This document shows positions 1-5,720 of a stretch of 7,525 bases of DNA, piece after piece. Numbering within the stretch: position 1 is the first letter of the stretch; the number at the start of each line of letters is the position of its first letter. Location: the NCBI GenBank assembly GCA_964353855.1, contig CAYGWX010000084.1, positions 1 to 7,525 on the forward strand. The letters run 5' to 3'. This DNA is from CAYGWX01 sp964353855 [NCBI: uncultured bacterium] (GTDB taxonomy: Bacteria > Edwardsbacteria > CAYGWX01). Made by a program: the position numbers and the translations under genes. The notes below the pieces were generated by a model. The model ran no database searches. It saw only the letters and a list, made by a program, of their open reading frames with translations, and was not told where the DNA came from.

Positions 1-191
1 GCTCCTCGGGGGCGATCGAGCCCTCCTATGTCCTGACCGCGATGGGGGTCCCGCCAGAGGAAGCCCGGGGCTCGGTGCGCTTCAGTCTGGGCAGGCAGAA
101 CACCGAGCAGGAAGTGGACCGGGTGGTCGGGGAATTGGAGGTAATCCTAGTGAGGCTACGGGCGATGTCACCGCTGCGCAGCAGAGCCTAA
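1..191 (+). CDS. Cysteine desulfurase (NifS/IscS type), C-terminal fragment
   Basis: This is the 3' end of a gene that begins before the window; it reads in frame from base 3 to the TAA at 189-191, giving 62 residues. The opening residues SSGAIEPSYVLTAMGV match the segment that directly follows the catalytic cysteine loop of NifS/IscS-type pyridoxal-phosphate enzymes, and RGSVRFSLGRQNTEQEVD is the conserved strand and arginine region near their C terminus. The family takes sulfur from L-cysteine as an enzyme persulfide and passes it to Fe-S cluster scaffolds or to other thiolation pathways in the cytoplasm. The active-site Cys itself would lie just upstream of the window, so catalytic competence cannot be checked. 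The tail after the conserved region is short and basic (LRAMSPLRSRA). The fragment does not separate NifS, IscS or a specialised paralogue, so no symbol is given. The gene converges on the minus-strand operon across a shared hairpin. Fe-S-rich proteins are encoded a few kb away, but no operon link exists. Confidence 0.85.
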   Translation, partial: SSGAIEPSYVLTAMGVPPEEARGSVRFSLGRQNTEQEVDRVVGELEVILVRLRAMSPLRSRA

Positions 192-206
192 AAAGCGAAA
201 TGAAAT

Positions 207-249
207 GAACCCAAGCGGCCCCCGATGAAATCGAGGGCCGCTTGGGTTC
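207..249. terminator. Strong hairpin, likely bidirectional terminator
   Basis: A perfect 15-bp inverted repeat pairs 207-221 (GAACCCAAGCGGCCC) with 235-249. Inside it, after a C/A mismatch, CGAT (223-226) pairs with ATCG (230-233) around a GAA loop. It sits 15 bases after the stop of the plus-strand desulfurase and 14 bases after the stop of the minus-strand beta-barrel gene, exactly where a terminator shared by two convergent units is expected. Reading the minus strand, the stem is followed by a T-rich tract (TTCATTTCATTTCGCTTTTT), which suits intrinsic termination of the minus operon. On the plus strand only TTCT follows, so termination in that direction may be weaker. Confidence 0.8.
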
Positions 250-263
250 TCAAGAAGTAAAGG

Positions 264-836
264 TTAGAAGTGATAGGTGAGGAGCCCTACAACCGAAGCT
301 TGGTTGCCCCATGCTTCCCGGTAATGGGTAAGGGCATACTTGCCCTGAACACCGAAAGAGAGCGGAGAGCCCAGAGGCTTAACGCTTACTCCCGTTACGG
401 CATGGATACCTCCTGCTTGGTAGGACTCTTCATAATTGGCACTTGGGGGAGCGGGAGGGGGCGCCTCCTGTTTGACCTTTCGGAAGTAACTTCCGGGACC
501 GATGCCTACGTAAAGGGAAAGCGGTACTCCCGGAAAAGGGATCTTAAATTTTCCGGTAGCTTCTACGGAAATTTCCCTGTTTGTTCTGTTTTCGGTCCAA
601 ATTTGGGAGGCGGGGTCGCCCCAGGAATGGGTCACGGTCTTCTTCCAATAGGCTCCACTGATCTCAAGGCCGAAAATCTTTAAAACGGTGAAGTCCATGT
701 GAGCTCCATATAAAGGGGAGATACCGTAATATTCGGTTCGGATCACCCCTCCACGGACGCCCACGCCGACGAGGGCATAGGAGTCCACACTCAGCGAAAA
801 CACGAGGAGAGCAAACAAAAGAAGGAATTTATTCAA
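264..836 (-). CDS. Small outer-membrane beta-barrel protein (paralogue 2)
   Basis: A 190-residue predicted outer-membrane protein of the small OmpA/OmpX-like beta-barrel kind. Residues 1-21 form a Sec signal peptide (MNKF, a Leu/Phe/Val core, then DSYA as a likely signal peptidase I site). The mature part has alternating polar/hydrophobic strands with Gly and aromatic residues, and the chain ends in TYHF, the terminal Phe typical of barrels recognised by the BAM machinery. A proline-rich stretch (APPPAPPSA, about residues 126-134) probably lies in a surface loop. The start is TTG at 836-834, supported by AAAGGAGAG seven to eight bases upstream; no ATG is better placed. It is the last gene of the lipoprotein/OMP operon, 23 bp after its paralogue (860-1429), with which it shares the YAL(V/I)G(V/I)GVR start, the GAHxDFT and GLE motifs, the IGxGPGxY stretch and the C terminus. 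Base composition looks somewhat less GC-rich than its sister. Function is unknown; an adhesin, porin-like or structural role cannot be told apart. Confidence 0.8.
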   Translation of the reverse strand: MNKFLLLFALLVFSLSVDSYALVGVGVRGGVIRTEYYGISPLYGAHMDFTVLKIFGLEISGAYWKKTVTHSWGDPASQIWTENRTNREISVEATGKFKIPFPGVPLSLYVGIGPGSYFRKVKQEAPPPAPPSANYEESYQAGGIHAVTGVSVKPLGSPLSFGVQGKYALTHYREAWGNQASVVGLLTYHF

Positions 837-859
837 AGACGTCTCTCCTTTTTACAAGG

Positions 860-1429
860 TTAGAAGTTGTAGGTCATCAGCCCCACGATGGACAGAAGGT
901 GGGACTTGGGATCGGAGAGGATGTAGGAGTACTTGGCCTGGGCTCCGAAAGACACGGGCATGGTCGGGAGCTTCAGGTTCGCGCCCACGGCGCCGTGGAT
1001 CCCGAACTTGGTGTCGGAATCCTCCACAGTGGCCGGCTGGGGCGAGGGGGGAGGAGGGGTCCACTCCACCTTGGCCTTGGACAGGTAAAGGCCTGGTCCG
1101 GCCCCGATGTAGGGCGTGAGCGGGCTTCCCGGGATGGAGATCTTGTACTTGGCCGTGCCGTCCAGGGAGATGACCGAGTAGGTGGTTTTTGTTTTATAGA
1201 CAGGTCCACTGACGGTCGTGGATTTCGGCCAGTAGGTTGCGCTCGCCTCCAGGCCGATGACAGGAAGGGCGGTGAAGTCCACGTGGGCTCCGAACAGGAG
1301 GCCGGACTCGCTGGTACCACTAGATCCGTAACTGCCCAGGCCGGTGCGGACCCCGATGCCGATGAGGGCATACGAAGTGGCCCACAGGGCAAAGGTCAGT
1401 ATGGCGAGGAGCACGAGGGTCTTCTTCAA
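860..1429 (-). CDS. Small outer-membrane beta-barrel protein (paralogue 1)
   Basis: A 189-residue relative of the next gene downstream. It has a 21-residue Sec signal peptide (MKKTLVLLAILTFALWATSYA), then barrel-like strands: IGIGVRTGL, GLLFGAHVDF, VIGLEASATYW, ISLDGTAKYKI, LTPYIGAGPGLYL, FGIHGAVGANL, VSFGAQAKYS and LLSIVGLMTYNF. The C-terminal Phe and the strand pattern point to an outer-membrane barrel of about eight strands. A proline-rich loop (PPPPSPQP) occupies the same place as in the paralogue. Translation starts at TTG (1429-1427), chosen because AAGGAGG lies seven bases upstream and no ATG or GTG occurs nearby. The gene follows the lipoprotein gene after 61 bp and precedes its copy by 23 bp, so all three are probably co-transcribed and end at the hairpin at 207-249. 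Sequence identity between the two barrels looks moderate (about 40 percent by eye, not computed), so the duplication is old. The exact job is unknown. Confidence 0.8.
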   Translation of the reverse strand: MKKTLVLLAILTFALWATSYALIGIGVRTGLGSYGSSGTSESGLLFGAHVDFTALPVIGLEASATYWPKSTTVSGPVYKTKTTYSVISLDGTAKYKISIPGSPLTPYIGAGPGLYLSKAKVEWTPPPPSPQPATVEDSDTKFGIHGAVGANLKLPTMPVSFGAQAKYSYILSDPKSHLLSIVGLMTYNF

Positions 1430-1490
1430 GATGTTTCCTCCTTAGCTGAAAGGTGAAAAGGCGATGCTTTTATGCACCCGGTTTCGGAAC

Positions 1491-2399
1491 TTACCATCTA
1501 AAGTCGTGATGTTTTTCCCAGTTCTCCGAAAGCAAGGTGTAGTAACCGGAACCGTCGGGGTTGAACACGAACTTGGCGAAGACTAGGTTGTTATATTTCA
1601 CCTCGCCGGTCCCGGAGCCGTTGGTGAAGGTGTAGGTTCCACTCAGGTTGTAATTCTGGAAGGCGTAAGAGGAGGTGGCTGACCAGTTGATGATCCCTGA
1701 ACACGTGTGGGGGATCTCGATCATCCTCCAACCTTTGCGGGTGCAGTTCTGCCAGCCGAACTGGTAGGTGAAGCTGGCAACCTGGACGCCGTTTGTCTTG
1801 ACCGAGCCGACAATCTTAAAATTTCCATCGGTCCGGCTTGGATCGGTACCATCAGAGGCGTAGCCGACGTTGGCGGTTTCGTCCAGCTTAGTCTCGGTGG
1901 TAGCATTGCTGGCAGCCACGGTTAAATTAACCAGGGCCTGCCAGTCGACCCGTTGAATCTTGACCGTGTCCGGACGGTGTTGGGCAGTGTCCCAAATGTT
2001 GGGGTTGAACTTGACGTAAACCGTGTCGTGGACCGTGTTCGTCTGGTTCTGTTGCTGGTAAGTGGTATCCCAATGGTTCCAGTACCAGGTGTTTCCCGCA
2101 TTGGTCTGGTGGAGGTTGGTTTGGGGTCCCCTCCAGCCAGGGGGGGCGCTGTCCACCGGGCTTCGCATGGGCTCTTGGACGTTGAAGGTGCCGGGCTGGC
2201 CCGGGGCGTAGTTGTTCAGGCTATCGGAGAAGGTCCCGATAAACCCGGTGGCGACCACGCCGTAGGTCTGAGCTTCGGAGGCAAAGGCAGCCTGCTGGCC
2301 CTGGTTCAGGTTCCCGGTCTGGGTCGGGTTCTTCTTGCTGCAGCCCCAGAGGGAGAGGAGCCCGATGAGGATAACCAGAATGGGGATCGTGCGACGCAT
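1491..2399 (-). CDS. Unrecognised secreted lipoprotein
   Basis: A 302-residue predicted lipoprotein of no family I recognise. Residues 1-19 are a type II signal peptide (MRRT, hydrophobic core) ending in the lipobox LWGC, with Cys20 as the lipid-modified residue, followed by SKKNPTQTG, a typical flexible linker. The mature protein is rich in Thr, Asn, Gln and Trp. Residues about 35-140 are polar with several Trp/Tyr (NTWYWNHWD). From about 150 on, alternating hydrophobic residues suggest beta-sheet (WQALVNLTV, FKIVGSV, VASFTYQFGW, GTYTFTNGSG, VFAKFVFNPDGSGYYTLL). Two cysteines, 219 and 233, could form a disulfide. The ATG at 2399-2397 is chosen over an upstream in-frame ATG (2522) because AAAGGAGGT lies six bases before it, the lipobox is then at the right depth, and the upstream codon would coincide with the predicted transcription start. 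It heads the operon with the two beta-barrels, so an envelope-surface role with them is reasonable but unproven. Confidence 0.75.
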   Translation of the reverse strand: MRRTIPILVILIGLLSLWGCSKKNPTQTGNLNQGQQAAFASEAQTYGVVATGFIGTFSDSLNNYAPGQPGTFNVQEPMRSPVDSAPPGWRGPQTNLHQTNAGNTWYWNHWDTTYQQQNQTNTVHDTVYVKFNPNIWDTAQHRPDTVKIQRVDWQALVNLTVAASNATTETKLDETANVGYASDGTDPSRTDGNFKIVGSVKTNGVQVASFTYQFGWQNCTRKGWRMIEIPHTCSGIINWSATSSYAFQNYNLSGTYTFTNGSGTGEVKYNNLVFAKFVFNPDGSGYYTLLSENWEKHHDFRW

Positions 2400-2523
2400 G
2401 TTATACCTCCTTTGTTTAGGAAGAAAGGTGTGCGTTTCGAGGCCCGGGAAAAAGATGCAACGACCACCCCCTTTCAGGATGACTTTTTCTTCCCACCTCG
2501 GGGGGAAGAGGGAAGCCTTCAAA
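2400..2523 (-). promoter_or_regulatory. Long 5' leader of the lipoprotein operon
   Basis: From the inferred transcription start (about 2523) to the ATG is about 124 nt. The leader ends in a strong ribosome site (AAAGGAGGT at about 2406-2414). It includes CTTCCC/GGGAAG complementary pairs (2489-2494 with 2510-2515, or with 2503-2508) and a CCCGGG palindrome. These could fold, but nothing matches a riboswitch class I know. The length depends on the promoter call. Confidence 0.35.
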
Positions 2524-2529
2524 GCATTT

Positions 2530-2559
2530 ATCTTAGCACACCTGGACGGAATTTGTCAA
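2530..2559 (-). promoter_or_regulatory. Sigma70-like promoter for the lipoprotein/OMP operon
   Basis: On the minus strand a perfect TTGACA (-35, bases 2559-2554) is followed, after 18 bp, by TAAGAT (-10, 2535-2530), which matches the TATAAT consensus at four of six positions. Transcription would begin near 2523. The site lies between the divergent genes at 2399 and 2587 and upstream of the first gene of the minus operon, as expected. No clear operator repeat is seen around it. Confidence 0.65.
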
Positions 2560-2586
2560 CCCCAAATCTGAGGGAGGAACAACTCC

Positions 2587-3048
2587 ATGAAACGAAGACA
2601 GGTTATCATCGGAATCCTCATCCTAACGGCCCTGATCGCGGCCGGGGTCTGGGTGGCGGGATTGTTTTCCGAGGAGGCCCGGGTCAAACGGACCTTGGCT
2701 GAGGGGGTGAAGGCCTTCGAGGCTGAGGATCTGGACGGATGCCTCCGAGTCATCTCTGGGGAATACCAGGATGCCCAGGGGTGGGACAAGGCCAAGATCC
2801 GAGAGGGCCTTGTGCAGTTGTTCGGCCAATTCAGCGAATTCAAGGCCGAGGTTGGGGACCTGAAGGTCAACGTGGAAAAGGTCAAGGCCACGGTGAGCTG
2901 CCGGCTGAGGGTGCGAGCCAGAGGAGAGGGAACGCTGGTGTTCCTGGTGGGCAACCTGACGGAAAAGGAAGAGGCGGTTCTTTTCTGGGTCAAGCAAGAG
3001 GGGAAGTGGAGGCTGACCCGGGTGGAGGGGATCGGAAGGAGGGAGTAG
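2587..3048 (+). CDS. Membrane-anchored small protein, NTF2-like fold suspected
   Basis: A 153-residue protein. Residues 1-5 are basic (MKRRQ), and 6-27 form one hydrophobic helix (a membrane anchor or uncleaved signal), so the rest should sit outside the cytoplasmic membrane. The remaining domain reads as helix (SEEARVKRTLAEGVKAFEAEDLDGCLRVIS), then helix (KIREGLVQLFGQF), then beta strands ending with a Lys-x-Gly-x-Trp-x-Leu-Thr-x-Val edge (KQEGKWRLTRVEGI). This helix-helix-strands order and the final W-x-(L/I)-x-x-(V/I) strand are typical of NTF2/SnoaL-like (DUF4440-type) domains, which bind small ligands or act as adaptors; no catalytic residues can be assigned. The ATG has GGGAGG nine bases upstream. 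It is transcribed away from the lipoprotein operon, and a single regulatory region may serve both. I see no convincing promoter of its own. The family call is by fold pattern only. Confidence 0.7.
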   Translation: MKRRQVIIGILILTALIAAGVWVAGLFSEEARVKRTLAEGVKAFEAEDLDGCLRVISGEYQDAQGWDKAKIREGLVQLFGQFSEFKAEVGDLKVNVEKVKATVSCRLRVRARGEGTLVFLVGNLTEKEEAVLFWVKQEGKWRLTRVEGIGRRE

Positions 3049-3075
3049 GAGCTGCGTCAAGAGACTGGAGAACCC

Positions 3076-3096
3076 CTTTCTCCCGTAGGGAGAAGG
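3076..3096. repeat. Short hairpin after the NTF2-like gene
   Basis: TTCTCCC (3078-3084), loop GTA, GGGAGAA (3088-3094), with a further T-G and C-G pair outward. It lies 28 bases after the stop at 3048. There is no T tract on either side, so it is at best a weak terminator. The CTCCC-loop-GGGAG layout resembles short intergenic palindromes that recur in many bacterial genomes; whether it recurs here needs the full genome. Confidence 0.4.
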
Positions 3097-3121
3097 AATT
3101 AACCCCTGCCAGGGAGCTGAG

Positions 3122-3182
3122 GAAGGTAACAGGGAGGTAACAGGAAGGTAACAGGAAGGGATCAGGGAGGGATCAGGGAGGG
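3122..3182. repeat. 11-bp tandem repeat, 5.5 copies
   Basis: Consecutive 11-base units are GAAGGTAACAG, GGAGGTAACAG, GAAGGTAACAG, GAAGGGATCAG and GGAGGGATCAG, followed by a half unit GGAGGG; the consensus is GRAGGKWWCAG. The array lies between the stops of two convergent genes (3048 and 3238). The first three copies carry TAA and the next two carry GAT at the same site, showing variant units. The strand asymmetry (purine-rich on plus) is marked. It codes for nothing convincing. Confidence 0.75.
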
Positions 3183-3185
3183 TTG

Positions 3186-3217
3186 TGGGCGTGCAGTGGT
3201 CGTCCAATGGGCGTGCA
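3186..3217. repeat. Direct repeat TGGGCGTGCA (two copies)
   Basis: TGGGCGTGCA occurs at 3186-3195 and again at 3208-3217. The pair is flanked by GGGTTG (3180-3185) and CAACCC (3216-3221), which could pair to close a loop. It lies just past the stop of the minus-strand polyferredoxin gene, so a role in 3'-end formation of that operon is possible. There is no T-tract, and no terminator is called. Confidence 0.35.
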
Positions 3218-3237
3218 ACCCACCCACCCAGTTCGTC

Positions 3238-4854
3238 TTACGGAAGAAAACCAGGGGGCAGGCTTAGGGTGGAATCCTGGGGCGCGGGGGTCGGCAGGAC
3301 GACGTCCCGGACCGCGGCCTCGCGCCGGGCCTTCTTCTCCTCGGTGATGTAGCTCCCCCTGGCGAAGCGCTCCTCGCCGGTGGCGTAGACGATGATCGCG
3401 GAGTCCCCCATGACCGGGCACTTCTCCTCGCACAGACCGCAGCCGGTGCAAAGGTCCTCTTCGACGAAGGGCTTGCGGAAGGTGCCCTCCGGGTCCGTGA
3501 CCTCGTGGAAATCGATGGCGTGGAAGGGACAGACCTCGGCGCAGATCAGGCAGAGCTTGTTCTGCTCCCAGGCCAGGCAGCGCTCCTTCACGATTGCGGC
3601 CAAGCCCATGCGCACATAGGACTTTTCCTCCAAGCCGAGGGCGCGGATCGCGCCCGAGGGGCAGATCTGGCCGCAGAGGTTGCAGTTCCGCTCGCAGCCC
3701 CCGACCCGGGGGACGAGCCTGGGGGTGTAGAGCCGCTCCCACCCGGCCTCGAACCCGGTGGGCTGGAGCGCGTTCGTAAGGCAGGCTTTGAGGCACACCC
3801 CGCAGCGCAGGCAGCGGTTCAGAAACTGGTCTTCAGGGAGCGCGCCCGGGGGGCGGACGTAGCGCGCCGGACGGGTTTTGGGCCAGGGGTCGGCTTTGCT
3901 TAAGACCAAAAATCCTGCACCCGCGGCCACCGAGCCCAAAAACTTCCTCCGCTCCAGGTTTAGGGCCGTGGGCCGGGCCGGGCTTCCAAACCCGAAACGC
4001 ACCGCGTCCTGCTTGCAGAAGGCCAGGCATTCCCCGCAGACCAGACAGTCCGTGGTCTCAGCGGCATGGGTCTTGGCCGAGATCGCCTCGCCCCGGCAGG
4101 CCACCTCGCAGGCCCGGCAGATGCGGTGCTCGGGCTTGACCCGCCTGCGGAACAGGGGGCGAAGGGAGCACAGGCCCAGGAACGCGCCCAGTGGGCAGAG
4201 CCGGGTGCACCAGAACCTGGGACGGAGGTATTCCAGAAAGAGGACGACCCCGAAGACCGTGACCGAGAGGAGCCCGGTCGTGAAACTGAACGGGCGGAAC
4301 GAGGCATAGGCCAGGTCCAGCATCCCCAGCCTCTCGCTTACCGGCGCCAGGAGCGTGACGCCCTGGTTCAGAAGGAGGAGCACGACGGGATAAGCCAGGA
4401 ACGTGAGCGTCCGGAGGAACAGGGCCAGGGGATCCAGGACCCAGGACAGGGAGAAGCCCAGGAGCGCGGCCGCGAGGAAGGCGATGAGGACGTAATACTT
4501 CGTCCGCCGCGACAGGGGCAGGCTCTTTCGCCGGGGGGGCTTGCGGAAGAACAGCAGCCGGGTGAAGTCCAGGCTCGAGCCCATCGGACAGACGTACCCG
4601 CAGAACAACCTGCCGAAGAGGATCGTAACCAGGATGATGAACAGGGCGGGGAGGAAGAGCGGGATCCACGTCCGGGCCGAGAGCATCGCGACCAGCCCCG
4701 CGAGCGGGTCCAGTCGCATCAGCAGGTTCACCGGGGGGAACTTGACGGAAAGCGGGAAGACCGTCAGGGCGAACAGGACCAGGAAGAAGAGGAGGAACCC
4801 GAGCTGGATCAGCCGGCGCCAGAGGGGCCAGGAAGATTTTTTAGTTTGAGTCAA
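3238..4854 (-). CDS. Fused NapH/NapG-like membrane polyferredoxin
   Basis: A 538-residue electron-transfer protein. Residues about 14-34, 63-82, 119-142, 150-172 and 190-211 are hydrophobic. Two CxxxCP motifs (C85-C89 and C216-C220) follow membrane helices, as in NapH/NosR-type quinol-linked proteins. A ferredoxin-like segment follows (C246, C249, C253; C270, C273, C276, C280). Then comes an internal ERRKFLGS motif (301-308) with a weakly hydrophobic stretch (309-319), resembling the Tat signal of NapG/MauM ferredoxins. The C-terminal half has four 4Fe-4S sites: C348/351/354/358, C387/391/394/398, C426/435/438/442 and C469/472/475/479. It is therefore like NapH and NapG in one chain and probably moves electrons between the quinone pool or cytoplasm and an exported partner. 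The start is TTG (4854-4852), the first possible start in the frame; the ribosome site is poor, so the start is uncertain. It is the last gene of the operon, 80 bp after the dehydrogenase gene. The substrate is unknown. Confidence 0.85.
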   Translation of the reverse strand: MTQTKKSSWPLWRRLIQLGFLLFFLVLFALTVFPLSVKFPPVNLLMRLDPLAGLVAMLSARTWIPLFLPALFIILVTILFGRLFCGYVCPMGSSLDFTRLLFFRKPPRRKSLPLSRRTKYYVLIAFLAAALLGFSLSWVLDPLALFLRTLTFLAYPVVLLLLNQGVTLLAPVSERLGMLDLAYASFRPFSFTTGLLSVTVFGVVLFLEYLRPRFWCTRLCPLGAFLGLCSLRPLFRRRVKPEHRICRACEVACRGEAISAKTHAAETTDCLVCGECLAFCKQDAVRFGFGSPARPTALNLERRKFLGSVAAGAGFLVLSKADPWPKTRPARYVRPPGALPEDQFLNRCLRCGVCLKACLTNALQPTGFEAGWERLYTPRLVPRVGGCERNCNLCGQICPSGAIRALGLEEKSYVRMGLAAIVKERCLAWEQNKLCLICAEVCPFHAIDFHEVTDPEGTFRKPFVEEDLCTGCGLCEEKCPVMGDSAIIVYATGEERFARGSYITEEKKARREAAVRDVVLPTPAPQDSTLSLPPGFLP

Positions 4855-4877
4855 AGCCGGTCCGTTGAGGTATATTA

Positions 4878-4936
4878 GATTTTGGATTTTGGAATGCGGA
4901 TTGGAAATTAAAATCTAAAATCGAAAATCCCAAATC
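4878..4936. repeat. AT-rich heptad repeat with mirrored halves
   Basis: The gap between the dehydrogenase and polyferredoxin genes is an AT-rich island in GC-rich surroundings. Its left half shows seven-base steps beginning GATTTTG (4878-4884), GATTTTG (4885-4891), GAATGCG and GATTGGA. Its right half shows seven-base steps of the opposite-strand form, such as ATCTAAA, ATCGAAA and ATCCCAA, up to about 4936. The two halves are imperfect inverted repeats of each other. The array touches the last codon region of the dehydrogenase (stop 4935-4937). On the minus strand TCTAATATA lies just upstream of the polyferredoxin start and could act as a -10, but no good -35 is seen. Confidence 0.6.
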
Positions 4937-5720
4937 ACTTAAACTCTAAGGGTCCCCGGTGCACCAGGGTCGGCGAGGACTGGGCTGTGGGAAGGATCAG
5001 GACCTCGCTCACGTTCACGTGGGGCGGACGCGAGGCGCACCAGACCACGGCCTCGGCCACGTCGTCCCCGCTGAGCGGGGTGATGTTCTCGTACACCTTC
5101 TTCGCTCGCTCCCGGTCCCCCTTGAAGCGCACCAGGCTGAACTCCGTCTCCACCAGCCCGGGGTCCACGGAGCTGACCCGTACCGGGGTGCCGGTGAGGT
5201 CCATCTTGAGCCCCTCGGACACGGCCCGCACCGCGGACTTGACCGCGCAGTACACCGAGCCCGCGGGATAGGTCACGTGCCCGGCGATAGAGGCGATGTT
5301 GATCACGTGCCCCCGGCCCCGGGCGATCATGCCGGGGACGACGAGACGGGTGACGTAGAGGAGGCCCTTCAAGTTGGTGTCGATCATCTTCTCCCAGTCC
5401 TCGACCTTCGCCTCCTGAAACTTATCCAGGCCGTGCGCTCCCCCGGCGTTGTTCACCAGGACGTCAATCTCCCTCCACTCCCCAGGCAGCGCGGCGAGGG
5501 CCTTCTCCACCTCCGGCTGTTTGGTGATATCCAGATTAAAAGCACGGCTCTGGGTGCCGTGCTCCTTTTTTAACTTATCCGCCAGAGCCTCCAGACGCTC
5601 CAGCCTCCGGGCGCAGAGCAGAAGCCGCGACCCGGCGTTGGCAAACGCTTTTGCGCAGGCCTCCCCGATCCCGCTCGAGGCCCCGGTGATGAAGACCAGC
5701 CTATCCTTCAGAGTGCTCAT
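4935..5720 (-). CDS. Short-chain dehydrogenase/reductase, YdfG-like
   Basis: A 261-residue classical SDR with a complete set of motifs: TGASSGIG (12-19) for dinucleotide binding, D64 in the NLDIT adenine-site strand, NNAG (90-93), N116, S144, Y157 and K161 in YCAVK as the catalytic set, and PG at 187-188. The basic residues in CARRLERL after the second strand fit NADP(H) preference. The C-terminal part (ASRPPHVNVSEVLILPTAQ) closely resembles YdfG-type NADP-dependent 3-hydroxy acid / serine dehydrogenases, which oxidise small beta-hydroxy acids in the cytoplasm. Length is normal. The ATG at 5720-5718 overlaps the TGA of the preceding membrane-protein gene as ATGA, so the two are translationally coupled. 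Its presence among membrane and Tat-exported redox genes is unusual for this enzyme; it may only share the transcript. SDR substrate cannot be set by sequence alone. Confidence 0.9.
   Translation of the reverse strand: MSTLKDRLVFITGASSGIGEACAKAFANAGSRLLLCARRLERLEALADKLKKEHGTQSRAFNLDITKQPEVEKALAALPGEWREIDVLVNNAGGAHGLDKFQEAKVEDWEKMIDTNLKGLLYVTRLVVPGMIARGRGHVINIASIAGHVTYPAGSVYCAVKSAVRAVSEGLKMDLTGTPVRVSSVDPGLVETEFSLVRFKGDRERAKKVYENITPLSGDDVAEAVVWCASRPPHVNVSEVLILPTAQSSPTLVHRGPLEFK

Noticed and set aside
2400-2522. Longer form of the lipoprotein starting at an upstream in-frame ATG (2522)
   Set aside because: It would bury the signal peptide behind 41 residues, start at the predicted transcription start, and ignore the strong ribosome site before the ATG at 2399.
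1953-2702. Plus-strand open frame of 249 codons across the lipoprotein gene, promoter and start of the NTF2-like gene
   Set aside because: It runs through the antisense of the lipoprotein, the promoter region and another frame of a well-supported gene. Its composition is Gly/Arg/Val-rich without motifs.
3049-3237. Possible CRISPR array in the repeat-bearing gap
   Set aside because: Units are 11 bp and directly abutting, with no spacers of constant length and no cas genes nearby.
3186-3237. Intrinsic terminator for the polyferredoxin operon
   Set aside because: GGGTTG/CAACCC can pair, but the stem is only six base pairs, the loop is long, and no T-tract follows on the minus strand.
3505-3903. 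Plus-strand open frame inside the polyferredoxin region
   Set aside because: It is antisense to the cysteine-rich half of the polyferredoxin and has no domain or ribosome site of note.
4066-4878. Plus-strand open frame of 270 codons opposite the polyferredoxin gene
   Set aside because: It is the antisense of a clear membrane/ferredoxin gene. The product is a Gln/Glu/Gly/Arg-rich string with no domain, as expected from reading GC-rich coding DNA backwards.
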